A program made the translations under genes and the position numbers. DNA of 64,000 bases from Mixophyes australis (lineage: Eukaryota; Chordata; Amphibia; Anura; Limnodynastidae): assembly GCA_036250195.1 (NCBI GenBank), contig JAVHZZ010000008.1:7802434-7866433 (forward strand), given 5' to 3'. Positions 1-11,719 of the stretch are shown piece after piece (position 1 is the first letter of the stretch; the number at the start of each line of letters is the position of its first letter). A model generated the notes under the pieces. That model was not told the DNA's origin and made no database searches. It saw only the letters and a program-made list of their open reading frames with translations.

Positions 1-203
1 ATAACGCGTCATTTTGGCCCTGCTCCCACTATAAAATGCAGAAATTCACAGCATTGAAAAGCAGGGGCTGGGCATAATGACTGGATTAAGCCACGCCCCC
101 GATCTTCAATGCTGTTAATTTCTGCATTTTTTCAGGAAGTTGTGCCTACTCTTCCGGGAGCCTGGGAGGTCTCCCCGAAATTCGGGAGAGTAGGCAAGTA
201 TGA
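1..203. mobile_element. CATACTTGCC-family element, cut by the window start
   Basis: The right end (CGGGAGCCTGGGAGGTCTCC, then GGGAGAGTAGGCAAGTATG) matches the family. A separate inverted repeat, TGCAGAAATT with GCATTGAA against TTCAATGC with AATTTCTGCA, lies at about 38-128. The left end is outside the window. Confidence 0.6.
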
Positions 204-267
204 AATACGTACAGCACACTACTGAGCAAAAGTCTATATCTAAAGCACTTTTTAGGTGGAGACATCT

Positions 268-580
268 GGGCCTGATTCACTAAGGAGAGCAAAGCAAAAA
301 AAAAATTGTACCTTGGCAAAACCATGTTGCATTGGAGGGGGAGGTAAATTTAAAATGTGGGGACAGATTTATAGTTGGGGTATGGGATGTCCTAGATCAA
401 CTTTAAATTTCAGTTTACAAATAAAGCTATCAAGTATTTGTGTGCTATGTGACAACACAGCCAGTATTTATCTTATGTGCAAAATAATAATTTGCACCCC
501 TTGTATTGTAACATGGTTTGTCCAGGAGCAAATTTACTCCTTTTTTTTTTTTGCTTTGCTCTCCTTAATGAATCAGGCCC
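268..580. mobile_element. Fold-back MITE, GGGCCTGATTCATTAAGG family
   Basis: It begins GGGCCTGATTCACTAAGG and ends CCTTAATGAATCAGGCCC, with near-palindromic arms that contain TTTGCACCCCTTGTATTGTA and its complement-like partner. The small ORFs across it are not genes. Superfamily not determined because no consistent target duplication could be read. Confidence 0.8.
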
Positions 581-1767
581 CTGTGTGATCTTATTGTCAG
601 TACCATCAGATGCAGAATGTCAGAGAACATGGACGGATACTGTGCACAGTTGGCAGATTTAGCCGAGTTCCAAACACGCATTGATCTCGGTGCAGAGAAA
701 ACATTACCTCTCAAACGACTCCTGTTTCTCTTTTAAGGAGATGTAGAGTATAATATGTTAATAGGCTCAGGATGCCGGAGATAAGCCCTGCTTGAACACA
801 GGATGCCTGAAATTCTTCAGCACCTGACAGCCCGGAGCGTGCAGGTGTGTCTGAAACCCGATAGCGGACTAGACGCAGGCTTTTCAATCACTTCCCATTA
901 ACTGAATGGATTATTCTTATTATCAATACTGGCATCAAAGAAAATGGCAAGGCATTTGTTATACAAAACAGCAGCCTTACACCTGCCAAAAAACGAATCT
1001 CAATATTAAGGCAACAGATTTGAGCTCAGACTCCCTCTGTGCCAGCAATTTGTTCAGAGAGCACTTTGTTAATACGCGGTACGTTAGTCTATAATGCCCT
1101 CTTTGAAGAGTGTTTGTATCTCTCAAAGTTTCAATGGAATCGGTGCATTGCAACGTCTGATGTCAATCACAAGCCCCGGCAAGAGTCTAACCGATGTCGT
1201 TTTTAAACGTAAATAGAATAGTAATAGCAATATTATGTTTGTAAAATTCCAGGGATTATAGTATGTCCTGGGGTTAGTTGCTGTTGCTTTGTACACTGAA
1301 ATGAATTAAGAATCAATATTTATATTTGTAAGATCAAAGCAGGAATCTGTTACTCGAAGGCTAACTCCAATTAACCTGCTTTACGGCGAGCAGATGGGGT
1401 CCCACATCAGAGATGGTTATGATTCGGGAAAAGGGACAAGTACCTCACTTGTTACCACGGTGTTGACCCAGGAGATGACTTCTTACCTCAGTGTTGTTTG
1501 AGGGGTTGTCCAAACAGCAAATTGATGAGACTCCATCAAATCACTCCTGTGTTAGAAATTAAACCTGGGGTCCTAGATTTCGATCCCCCATAAACCTGCT
1601 AGTGTTGGGGGGAGGATCATATTGTTTAAAGAGCAGTAGGGTTATTTTTCCTAAGTGCATGAGCACAAACAAATTCCTCCATTGCTGTTATCTGCAATCT
1701 GTGCCAACAACATGTGTATTCTCCTGCTCTTTACCATAACTCTGATATAATATAACTGTATTATAAG
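581..1767. other. Unassigned, no gene or repeat recognised
   Basis: Moderately AT-rich, short ORFs only. Nothing supportable. Confidence 0.5.
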
Positions 1768-2028
1768 CATACTTTTCGACTTTCTCAAGTCGGCGCCCGG
1801 GAGCTGCCTGGGGGAGGTGGGCGTTTCGGGGGTGGGACTTTTGCAACCCACACCATTTTGGCCCCGCCCCGTGACGTAATGACGCAAACACGGCCATTCC
1901 CTGATAATTGTGGCATTTTGTATCTAATTCTGCCCACTTCACTAGGAAGTGGCTAGATGTGGGAGACTGCCATACTCTGCCGGGAGTCTGGGAGACCTAC
2001 CCGGAATCCGGGAGAGTTGACAAGTATG
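1768..2028. mobile_element. Short hAT-like non-autonomous element (CATACTTGCC family)
   Basis: It begins CATACTTTTCGACTTTCTC and ends GAGAGTTGACAAGTATG, imperfect inverted repeats. An exact 8-bp direct repeat, ATTATAAG, flanks it at 1760-1767 and 2029-2036. The inside is GC-rich with CCGGGAG motifs near the right end. No coding capacity. Confidence 0.85.
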
Positions 2029-2096
2029 ATTATAAGCAATACATAAATCAAATGCATTGTTTTGTTGTTCAGCATCAGTGAAACCTGGACACATAA

Positions 2097-2762
2097 GGCC
2101 TGATTCTTTAAGGAGCGCAATTTGCGGGGGGTTTTCACGGATGGAAATTTTACGCAGGTACAAGCGGATCTGAAGAAACGTTCTCAGTTGAATACGGGGT
2201 AAGCTCAATTTGCTGATACGGAACTTGTTGTATGGAGACACAACACACTGCAGCATAACAACTATTAAAATATAACCATAAATAAAAAGACATTGAAAAG
2301 AAAAGTTTTTTCTGTTATTTTTACATGAAACACATGAATCAGGACGTTCTCAATGCATACTGTGCATAAAATGTATTTTTACAGTTACTCAATTGTAAAC
2401 ACACGTTCTTTAATACATAGATGTCTGTCATCCCTCTTGCTCGGCACCTACACCTGCCCTGTAGATGGTGCAAATGATACAGCTAAAAACATGGACCTGA
2501 GAGATGCTCTGAGCTCGAATTGGCTATTTGTTCATGCACTTGGCCTCGGCGCCCTTACTGTACAGTGCCCATGTTGGTCCTTCTCTTCCCATCCCTGTTC
2601 CACCCTTCAAATCGCACCCAGTCGGAAGTGTCATTTATAGGTGAACATGAGCCGCATACAGTTGTGTTGTCTGGTGCAAGTCTTGTTCTCGTACATGCAC
2701 AGAGAGATATTATGCAAAATACGCCAAACAAATGGACTTAGGTTATTTAATGAATCAGGCCC
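2097..2762. mobile_element. Longer non-autonomous DNA element with GGGCCTGATTC-like ends
   Basis: It starts GGCCTGATTCTTTAAGG and ends TTAATGAATCAGGCCC. The interior (ACACCTGCCCTGTAG, TACTGTACAGTGCCCATGTT) is shared with elements at 7,598-8,363, 17,970-18,940 and, reversed, 30,890-31,512. No coding. Confidence 0.65.
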
Positions 2763-2891
2763 ACGATCCCTTAAGTTTTTGTGCTTTTCTAAATCACAGG
2801 AAGCAGCACATATTATTATTCTCTGGCAGACATACACTTACACATATTATTATTCTATGGCAGACATACACTTACACAGCTTTTCTGTACT

Positions 2892-3050
2892 GGGTGTAGA
2901 TTTATTAAACCTTATAAAAAGGGAAAATGTTGTAGCAACCAATCAGATTCTAGCTATCATGTTCCAGAATGTTTTAGAGAAATGACAGCTAGAATCTGAT
3001 TGGTTGCTATGGGCAGCGCCTCCACTTTTCCTTTTTAGAGGATTTGATAC
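2892..3050. mobile_element. Fold-back MITE with CCAATCAGATTCTAGCT arms
   Basis: Arms with AGCAACCAATCAGATTCTAG and its reverse complement face each other across a short loop. Same family as 29,204-29,374 and 42,939-43,113. This copy has diverged ends. Confidence 0.75.
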
Positions 3051-3345
3051 CTCTAAAGGCAAAAATGTGCCCCCTCACCTAAAATAACACCTGGAAAAAA
3101 TAAAACAAAGATCACACTTTTAGGTTCAGGCCTTTATGCATATTTTTAACAAAACCCCTGATGCACAGTGGTTAATTGACACTTTTCCACTTATTTTACA
3201 ATTATAGTAACTGGGATGAATGAATTAATGAAAAAATAACTTTCATGTTAATTATTTAATTCAACCCAGGTGATTATGGTTGGTAAATAAGCAGGAGAAA
3301 AGTCAGCAAATCATTGTGACCCAGGTGTAATCATCACGCTAAAGC

Positions 3346-3500
3346 TAAGCAGTGTATTATGCAGTGTATTGTGTGCAGTGTACTGTGCAGTGCATAGTGA
3401 GCAGTGTGTTGTACAGTATATAGTGTGCAGTGTATTGTGCAGTGCAATGTTTAGCATATAGTGTGCAGTGTATAGTGTTCAGTGCACTTTGAAACATATA
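3346..3500. repeat. GTGCAGTGTA satellite, left part
   Basis: Short units of the GTGCAGTGTATTGT type. The array is cut by the MITE at 3,501-3,811 and resumes beyond it. Confidence 0.85.
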
Positions 3501-3811
3501 GGGCCTGAGTCATTAAGGCAAAAAAGGAGTAAATGTTCTCTGGAACAAACCATGTTTCAATACAAGGGGTGCAAATTAGTTATTTATTTTGCACATAAGT
3601 TAAATACTGGCTGTTTTTTCATCTAACACACAAATACTTAATAACTTTATTATTACACTGAAATTTAATATTGATATAGGACATGCCCTACCCCAGCTAT
3701 AAATCTGTCCCCACATTTTAAATTTACCTCCCCCTCCATTGCAACATGGTTTTGCCCAGGTGCAAATGGTACTCCTTTTTTATGCTTTACTCTCCTTAAT
3801 GACTCAGGCCC
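3501..3811. mobile_element. Fold-back MITE inserted in the satellite
   Basis: GGGCCTGAGTCATTAAGG at the left and CTTAATGACTCAGGCCC at the right. Satellite sequence lies on both sides, with ATA at both edges. It is in the opposite orientation to the copy at 268-580. Confidence 0.85.
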
Positions 3812-4958
3812 ATAGTGAGCAGTGTAGTGAGCAGTGCACTGTGCACTGTATAGTGTGCAGTGTATTGTGCAGTGTGCTGTGCAGTGCACTGTATAGTGAG
3901 AAGTGTACGGTGCAGTGTATAGTGAGCAGTGTAGTGCGCAGTGCGGTGTATAGTGAGAAGTGTGGCGCAGTGTATAGTGAGAAGTGCAGTGCTGTGTATA
4001 GTGAGCAGAGTATTGTGCAGTGCACTGTGCAGTGTATAGTGAGCGGTGTACTGTGCAGTGTATAGTGTGCAGGATATTGTGCAATGTATAGTGAGCAGTG
4101 TATTGTGCAGTATATAGTGTGCAGTGTATAGTGTGCAGCGTACTGTGCAGTGTATAGTGCGCAGTGTATGGTGTGCAGGGTATTGTGCAGTATAAAGTGT
4201 GCAGTGTATTGTGCAGTATATAGTGTGCAGTGTATAGTGTGCAGGGTATTGTGCAGTATATAGTGTGCAGTGTACTGTGCAGTGTATAGTGTGCAGGGTA
4301 TAGTGTGCAGGGTATTGTGCGGTATATAGTGTGCAGTGCATTGTGCAGTATATAGTGTGCAGTGTATAGTGTGCAGTGTACTGTGCAGTGTATAGTGTGC
4401 AGTGTATAGTGTGCATGGTATTGTGCAGTATATAGTGTGCAGTGTACTGTGCAGTGTATAGTGTGCAGGGTATTGTGCGGTATATAGTGTGCAGTGTACT
4501 GTGCAGTGTATAGTGTGAAGTGTACTGTGCAGTGTATAGTGTGCAGTGTATAGTGTGAAGTGTGCTGTGCAGTGTATAGTGTGCAGTATATAGTGTGCAG
4601 TGTACTGTGCAGTGTATAGTGTGCAGTGTATAGTGTGCAGTGTATTGTGCCGTATATAGTGTGCAGTGTACTGTTTAGTGTATAGTGTGCAGTGTACTGT
4701 GCAGTGTATAGTGTGCAGGGTATAGTGTGCAGGGTATTGTGCGGCATATAGTGTGCAGTGTACTGTGCGGTGTATAGTGTGCAGTGTATTGTGCAGTGTA
4801 TAGTGTGAAGTGTACTGTGCAGTGTATAGTGTGCAGGGTATTGTGCAGTGTATAGTGTGCAGTGTACTGTGCAGTGTACTGTGCAGTGTATAGTGTGAAG
4901 TGTACTGTGCAGTGTATAGTGTGCAGTGTATAGTGTGCAGGGTATTGTGCAGTGCTGT
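3812..4958. repeat. GTGCAGTGTA satellite, main block
   Basis: Mixed 12-bp (CTGTGCAGTGTA) and 14-bp (TAGTGTGCAGTGTA) units, often alternating to make a 26-bp period. Variants include GTGCAGGGTA and GTGAAGTGTA. Because the units lack stops in several frames, the minus strand shows a 476-codon frame of Thr/His/Tyr/Cys-rich repeats; this is an artefact. Confidence 0.93.
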
Positions 4959-6401
4959 ACAATGCAGATATCACTACTAAACCCAGAGAATGTTTCCCTT
5001 TGTTCTGCCAATATAAAAAAAAAGAAATCCTGATTTTCAGGCTGCAGCCGGGAGCTGTTTTTTTCATCGCTAGCACAAAACCGAAGTTTAGCCAAAACAG
5101 AAAAACAACAGCAAAGACGAACGTACCTGAAGAGTAGATTTGCAGACCCTCCGCTCGGGTTTTACTCACATGTCTCATCCAGGACTGATTCCAAAATCCT
5201 GCCACTCACATTACAGGGAAACTGAAGGAACAGAACGTATTACGTGTAATTGTCTCCTCAACTATTTCAGAAAGAGAGAACCAAAAACAAAGGAAAGCAG
5301 GAAATGTGTGTAACCCTCTAACTATTTCTCCAAGTGCCCTGGAGCCACAGATGTTACTGATTCCATCAGATAACAAGTTCTAACTTCTCAGACCCCAAAA
5401 AACAAAGTAAGGAAGTCCCAGTCCTGCTATTAGTTATACGTTCTATGCCGGTCTCAGTGATTGTGTGGCCTGGCGCTCAGTAAGTGCCCTAATCAGAGGA
5501 ACTTGTCGCAAGCCCATAGTGAAATTACAAACATGTGTCTAATGATTTCTTTTTATTGCTCTTTAATAGTTACATGATTTGAGGGTTGTTTTTTTTTGCT
5601 AAATAATTAAAAAAATGTTGTTCAAAGAATGCTGGTATGTTACATAGTGACCAAAAGTACCAGGATTATATGCATTAGCCCCCAAGGCAAACAAACCATG
5701 CTCGCCAACGTTGTAACTCCCCCCTCCTGGAGATCCTGGAGGGCATAAGCATGGGGTGGAGGCAGTCTTTGTGCCGTGGGGGCTGGGACAACATTACATG
5801 ATTTGCTGGGAATTAAGTAATTTGGGCAAACAACTAGGAAGTGGTTGGGATCAGGTAGAAGGTGCTGCTGTCCAGTAGTGATGGGAAATCTAGTTCATTT
5901 TGAAGCTTAGTTCATTCTGATCTAGTTCACACAAAAGATTAGTTCAAAAGATTAGTTAATTTCACTCATTTGACTCATTTAGTTAATTTAGCTCAGTTAG
6001 ATCACTGGCTCTGGAACACTGCTGAGAGAAGTGATTGGCGATATAGATCTAGTCTATTACACATACTGCAGGCATATCTACTACTTCTCATTAGATGAGT
6101 TATACACAGTACGCAGTTCATATGAGATATTCCATGTAGGAACTGAGCTCCCTGTCATCATTGCTGAAAGGAAACATATAAAGTAAAACACAGGCAGCTT
6201 GGTCTGTAATTAATAGAAATACTCAGTATAATGTCACTAAAGGTTTTGATCCTGTCGACAGTCAATTCCCATTAAAGAGCAATTTAACTAAAAGACATAA
6301 AAACAATGTTATTTAATTAAAATTAACAAATTTAGGAATTATCTTAAGTCTTTTCTGCAGGTGATCAGCTTAAACCATCTAAACTTGTATTAGTGCTTCA
6401 T
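4959..6401. other. Unassigned, mostly single copy
   Basis: Apart from the hAT-like fragment at 5,876 and a CATACTTGCC-family remnant at 5,700 I see nothing. The ORF 4675-5205 is the tail of the satellite artefact. Confidence 0.45.
5876..6010. mobile_element. Possible hAT-type repeat fragment
   Basis: TAGTGATGGGAA followed by repeated TTAGTTCA/TTCACTCATTTGACTC words resembles the subterminal regions of some vertebrate hAT elements. No second end or target duplication was found. Confidence 0.35.
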
Positions 6402-7582
6402 TATCCCCCACTAACAAAATGCCATACACCTTCATGATCTCCCAATAACAAAGCCCCATACATCTTCATGTTCCCCAGCTAACACTACGCCATACATCTT
6501 CATGATTCCCCACTAACACAACACCATATGCCTTCATATTCCCCCCACTAACACAACGCTATACATCTTCATGTTCCCTACTAACACAACACTATACATC
6601 TTCATGTTCCCCACTAACACAACGCTATACATCTTCATGTTCCCCACTAACACAACGCTATACATCTTCATGTTCCCCACTAACACAACGCTATACATCT
6701 TCATGTTCCCCACTAACACAACGCTATACATCTTCATGTTCCCCACTAACACAACGCTATACATCTTCATGTTCCCCAATAACACAACGCTATACATCTT
6801 CATGTTCCCCACTAACACAACACCATACATCTTCATGTTCCCCACTAACACAACACCATACATCTTCATGTTCCCCACTAACACAATGCTATACATCTTC
6901 ATGTTCCCCACTAACACAACGCTATACATCTTCATGTTCCCCACTAACACAACGCTATACATCTTCATGTTCCCCACTAACACAACACCATACATCTTCA
7001 TGTTCCCCACTAACACACCATACATCTTCATGTTCCCCACTAACACATCGCTATACATCTTCATGATCCCCCACTAACACAACGCCATACATGTTAATGA
7101 TTCCCCACTAACACAACACTATACATGTTAATGATTCCTCACTAACACAACTCCATACATCTTCATGTTCCCCCAATAACACAACACCATACATCTTCAT
7201 GTTCCCCCAATAACACAACTCCATACATCTTCATGATCCCCCAATAACACACCTCCATACATCTTCATGTTCCCCCAATAACACAACACCATACATCTTC
7301 ATGATCCCCCAATAACACAACACCATACATCTTCATGTTCCCCCAATAACACAACACCATACATCTTCATGATCCCCAATAACACAACACCATACATCTT
7401 CATGATCCCCCAATAACACAACACCATACATCTTCATGTTCCCCCAATAACACAACACCATACATCTTCATGTTCCCCCAATAACACAACACCATACATC
7501 TTCATGTTCGCCCAATAACACAACACCATACATCTTCATGATCCCCCAATAACACAACACCATACATCTTCATGATCCTCCT
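6402..7582. repeat. 33-36 bp minisatellite, about 34 copies
   Basis: The unit is near CCCCACTAACACAACGCTAT followed by ACATCTTCATGTT. The left part is mainly exact 33-mers; the right part has units of 35-36 bp with AATAACACAACACCATAC. Since 33 is a multiple of three, both strands show long frames of an 11-residue repeat (168 and 176 codons). These are not genes. Confidence 0.95.
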
Positions 7583-7597
7583 CCCACTGCATACTAT

Positions 7598-7789
7598 GGG
7601 CCTGATTCATTTAGGCACGCATACTGAGCGCAATGTGCATTTGTTTTAAAATGCATGTAAATCGGGTATACGAATGGCCGAATTCAACAGGGAACATATG
7701 TGAAGATATATGTGATGATTAAAAAACTGGTGTAGGTCTGCTGTGCTCTACTACACAAGACGCTGTAGGATACATCCATTACATATGTG

Positions 7790-7823
<34 letters not shown>

Positions 7824-8363
7824 TAAAAAACTAATTTGCACCCCTTGCATTGTAACATGGTTTTGTCCAGAAAACTTAAGTAAGAAAAATTACTAAATTT
7901 CTTGCCTAAGGTCCTTTATGAATCAGGCCCATAGTCATTAATGATAATGTGATGAATGCCTAATATGCACAAAATACATTACTTGCTCCTGATTACAGAC
8001 ACATGTTCTAGCTGTACACACAGCCGTCATCACTAGTAATCAGCACTTACACCTGACCTGTAGCCGGAGCAAGTCATGCAGTCAACTAACAACTACTGGG
8101 ATATACCCAAAGCTTGAAACGGGCGCTGATGCATGAGCTCGCGATTGGCACGCCCTTACTGTACATTGAATACAGGCCAAACCTCCTTCCCCGCCCTGTT
8201 ACCTTCCTCAAATCATAGGCTGCCGTTAGCGTCATTTGCGCTCGACGATGAATTGAACGCGGATGCGTTCTGTGGCGTATGGTCCTGGTTCTGGGCATGC
8301 CCAGAGTAATTGTGCGGATTATACGCACAAAATTGCTGTTCACGTGCCTTAATGAATCAGACT
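7598..8363. mobile_element. Non-autonomous DNA element with a nested MITE half
   Basis: It begins GGGCCTGATTCATTTAGG and ends CCTTAATGAATCAGACTC. A (TA)n run at about 7,796-7,821 and half of a GGGCCTGATTC MITE (to 7,931) lie inside it. The downstream interior matches 2,353-2,640. The 120-codon minus frame here is fortuitous. Confidence 0.55.
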
Positions 8364-8807
8364 CAATATGTGTAAACAAAGTGAAGTGGAAATAGTTTAC
8401 AGGCTGATTTATCAATGAGCAAAAAGCTGTCAAAAACAGACTTCCCACAAGTCCTGTCCGGTCTGTATTCCCTTCCTCGTCTTTATGTTATAGAGTAAGC
8501 TAGGAGAATGCTTGGCAGCGCACCGCTATGATAAATTTACTGTAGGACTTAATGAATGCACCCAGGTGGGATTAGGGTCACTATTGCTCTGTGTTTAGCT
8601 TGGCCAAGGTTCCTATTGATACTTCATTCGTCATAATAAAAAAAAATAAGAGTACAATCTGCTGCAGAAAAACTTAACCTGAGCGCTGTATAATTATTTC
8701 TGCCTCATTAACTCATTAATTTGTGTTTTGTAAAAGCTTCTGGCATCCACTATTAGGTCTTACTTTGCGTCCACACTGCAACCACAGAGCCCTCTGTATT
8801 TCGTAAT

Positions 8808-8813
<6 letters not shown>

Positions 8814-8838
<25 letters not shown>
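8814..8838. repeat. (TA)n microsatellite
   Basis: Uninterrupted TA dinucleotides. Confidence 0.9.
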
Positions 8839-8911
8839 ACGCCAACAGAGAGAGAATGTTCTGAATCACTAACATCCATCCCTGCACCAGTGAAGCTATC
8901 AGTCTAAGTTA

Positions 8912-8915
<4 letters not shown>

Positions 8916-8959
<44 letters not shown>

Positions 8960-9228
8960 TCACACACACACTCACACATACTCACACACACACTCACACA
9001 TACTCACACACACACTCATACATACTCTCTCACACACACATACTCACACACACACACACACACACACTCACACATACTCACACACACACACACACACACA
9101 TACTCACATACACACACACACACTCACACATACTCACACACACACTCACACATACTCACACACATACGCACACACACACTCACACTCACACATACTCACA
9201 CACATACTCACACACACACTCATACATA

Positions 9229-9261
<33 letters not shown>

Positions 9262-9298
9262 ATACTCTCACACACACACACACACACTCACACATACT

Positions 9299-9329
<31 letters not shown>

Positions 9330-9350
9330 TCACATACACACACATATACT

Positions 9351-9381
<31 letters not shown>

Positions 9382-9436
9382 ATACTCACACGCGCACACA
9401 CACACACATACTCACATACACACACACACACACATA

Positions 9437-9474
<38 letters not shown>

Positions 9475-9475
9475 T
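8916..9475. repeat. Compound (CA)n microsatellite, ~560 bp
   Basis: CA dinucleotides are broken at regular intervals by CATACTCA words, so blocks such as CACACATACTCACACACA repeat at a longer scale. Very strong pyrimidine/purine alternation, a potential Z-DNA former. Confidence 0.95.
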
Positions 9476-9478
9476 ATA

Positions 9479-9783
9479 GGGGCCATTTATCAATATGCAG
9501 AGAGATGGTTGATTTCTTGACATCCTTAATGTAACAATAAAAATAAATCAGCTATCGCAGCAATAACGTGATGGGGGTAACTTACTGGTTCTTAAAACAA
9601 CAGAATAAGTATTACAACGGCACACTCTCCGCCTCTAGGCGTGTTAGGCTTGCAAATGATTTGCGTTAGTACCATCACTGCCACTGACTCCTTAATTTTA
9701 AGACGAAGATCTATTGCTGGTGAAAATACCATCTCTCACTGCCCATAGGGCTTTTCGCCCTTTGATAAATATGCACTAGGGCT
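9479..9783. mobile_element. Possible fold-back MITE
   Basis: The left edge GGGGCCATTTATCAATATGC and the right edge TTGATAAATATGCACTAGGG are imperfect inverted repeats, with GAGAGATGG and its complement next in from each side. Confidence 0.45.
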
Positions 9784-9804
9784 AATTTCGTAAATAGCCG
9801 TATG

Positions 9805-9862
9805 CTGTTGGACCGTGGGAAGAAACCGGAGCACACGGCCAAAACCCACGCTAGGATTTTGA
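9805..9862 (-). mobile_element. SINE fragment (minus)
   Basis: GTGGGAAGAAACCGGAGCAC and AAACCCACGC are the reverse complement of the GCGTGGGTTTCCTCC...GTGCTCCGGTTTCCTCC core found in the full SINEs at 40,084 and 62,004. Confidence 0.6.
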
Positions 9863-10949
9863 ACTTTAACCGATTAATCTACAGACCAGGAACCCCCCTT
9901 TCATTGGAAATCCATCCACACTGTTTTGGATACAGGAAACACACATTTGCAAATAATTTTTTAAATGTTTTATTTGAACCATTTCATTCAGACAGGCTGC
10001 TGATACAAACAGGATAAACAATACATTGTTACATTAAAGCAAAAGAGAATTATTAGTGGTCTTGTTGATGCCGTACAATTCTTTTGTTTCATTCTTTATG
10101 AGTATAAAATATTTAAAAGGCCAAGGCGATCAATGGCTTGAGAAAATAACAAAAGGAATATTAGAGAGGAGTCTAGAACATTACCTGCTATTAGGCAAAC
10201 ACTAGTCTACGGTTGCTGTAGCTGTCGCTGTGCGCTGCCTTGTTGTTCTGTGTCTCTCACATGCGGTCAGCGGTGGAGAGAGCCGGAAGGCATGTTGGTC
10301 TGCATTGGTTTTGATCACTGGGTTCCTGTAGGGGTAAGAAATGCTGGAAGCTCAATTCCTACCCAGAATTCCCAGCGTCAGTACGGTCAAGTGTCAGTAC
10401 ATGGGTCATTATAATCTGAATTTCTCACCGCTCCTACATCTAGCTTGTCATTCAATGTAATAAAAGCTAGATTTAAAAGAAAGAGAAAACAACACACCTA
10501 CTGGTTATTTGTCTTTCTCTTATACATAATTATTTTCTTTTCATAAGCTGCACAGTTAGCTCTTGTTTTTGTTCGTTACTTTTCTTTTACCTGAGTGACA
10601 CAGAGATTAAATGTGCGTTGTACAATCGGGGGATACAGGTGCGGCGCAGGGAATGAATCATCAAAAATTGATATAGAATATTCTTATGACCAGTGATACA
10701 AAATACTTCTATATACAGTATAATGTTTTGAAATTGTTTTTTTTTTAAAAAAAAAGAAGAAAAAAGAAAAGACTAAGAAACCGGCTACGGACACGGCACA
10801 GGACATTATTATTGGCCATAACTTATACATTTATAAAGAGCATTGAACTTGTGAGTAGTGCTGCCAGTTTTCAAATCAAAGCATTCTATACATTATGATT
10901 TGAATATAGGTGGAAATATGCTCTGTTTAAACAGTACTTGCCCGTACGT
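9863..10949. other. Unassigned single-copy sequence
   Basis: Includes ATTTTTTTAAAAAAAAGAAG near 10,740. No coding or repeat signal. Confidence 0.45.
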
Positions 10950-11213
10950 CATACAGGCCAAGTTCTTCTAGTTGGCGTCCTGGAGCTTCCGGGGGGAGGC
11001 GGGCGTGCGGGGGGTGGGGCTCTGAAAATTGCGTGATTTTAGACACGCCCCCGTGACATATTGACGTCACGGAGGCAGCATTTTGGCCCTAATTCTGCCA
11101 ACTTCCCAGAGAAGTGGGCAGATGTGGGAGACTGCCATACACTCCCGGGAGTCTGGGAGACCCACCCGGAATCCGGGAGTCTCCTGGACATTCCGGGAGA
11201 ATTGGCAAGTATG
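10950..11213. mobile_element. Short hAT-like non-autonomous element (CATACTTGCC family)
   Basis: An exact 8-bp direct repeat, CCGTACGT, flanks it at 10942-10949 and 11214-11221. The right end is CCGGGAGAATTGGCAAGTAT and the left end is degraded (CATACAGGCCAAGTTC). The interior matches the copy at 1,768-2,028, including AAGTGG, GATGTGGGAGACTGCCATAC and CCGGGAGTCTGGGAGAC. The ORFs across it are chance. Confidence 0.85.
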
Positions 11214-11447
11214 CCGTACGTGGACACACATAGCAGACTGAAGTACACGCACATGCCTATGTACAATAGTTTCACATCAGAGCTTCATAAAGTAAAATAA
11301 TTCACTATCATTCCGCATTTAACCCCGCCCTGTAGCGGGTATAAAATATATGTCTGAAAACAAGCGCACACTTAGGTGGGTTTGGAAGTGGGATAAGAGA
11401 GACATCTGGATTAAAAATGAACTAAACATGTAGAAGCCTGGGTATGA

Positions 11448-11454
<7 letters not shown>

Positions 11455-11500
<46 letters not shown>
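11455..11500. repeat. (TA)n microsatellite
   Basis: About 23 TA dinucleotides. Confidence 0.93.
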
Positions 11501-11503
<3 letters not shown>

Positions 11504-11719
11504 GCCTTGTGGTGACTGTATCAATATGGGATCAATAGGTAGCAGAATCTTTACATTTTAACCAGCTAAACAATGTGGTAGTGAACTGCGTCCATCTATC
11601 CTGGGATGAGCGAATGTAAAAGTCTATTCTGTGAAGCTGTATGTTACGGACTGGGTCTTTCAGATTTTCAACAAACAGGTATTGAAGATTTTTCAATGTT
11701 ATTTATCAGGATTGATCTT

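Noticed and set aside
3665..5095. 476-codon minus-strand ORF rich in His, Thr, Tyr and Cys
   Set aside because: It is a translation of the GTGCAGTGTA satellite plus a MITE; no domain or codon pattern of a real gene.
6534..7077. ORFs of 176 and 168 codons on opposite strands
   Set aside because: Both are the 33-bp minisatellite read in frame; unit length divisible by three keeps them open.
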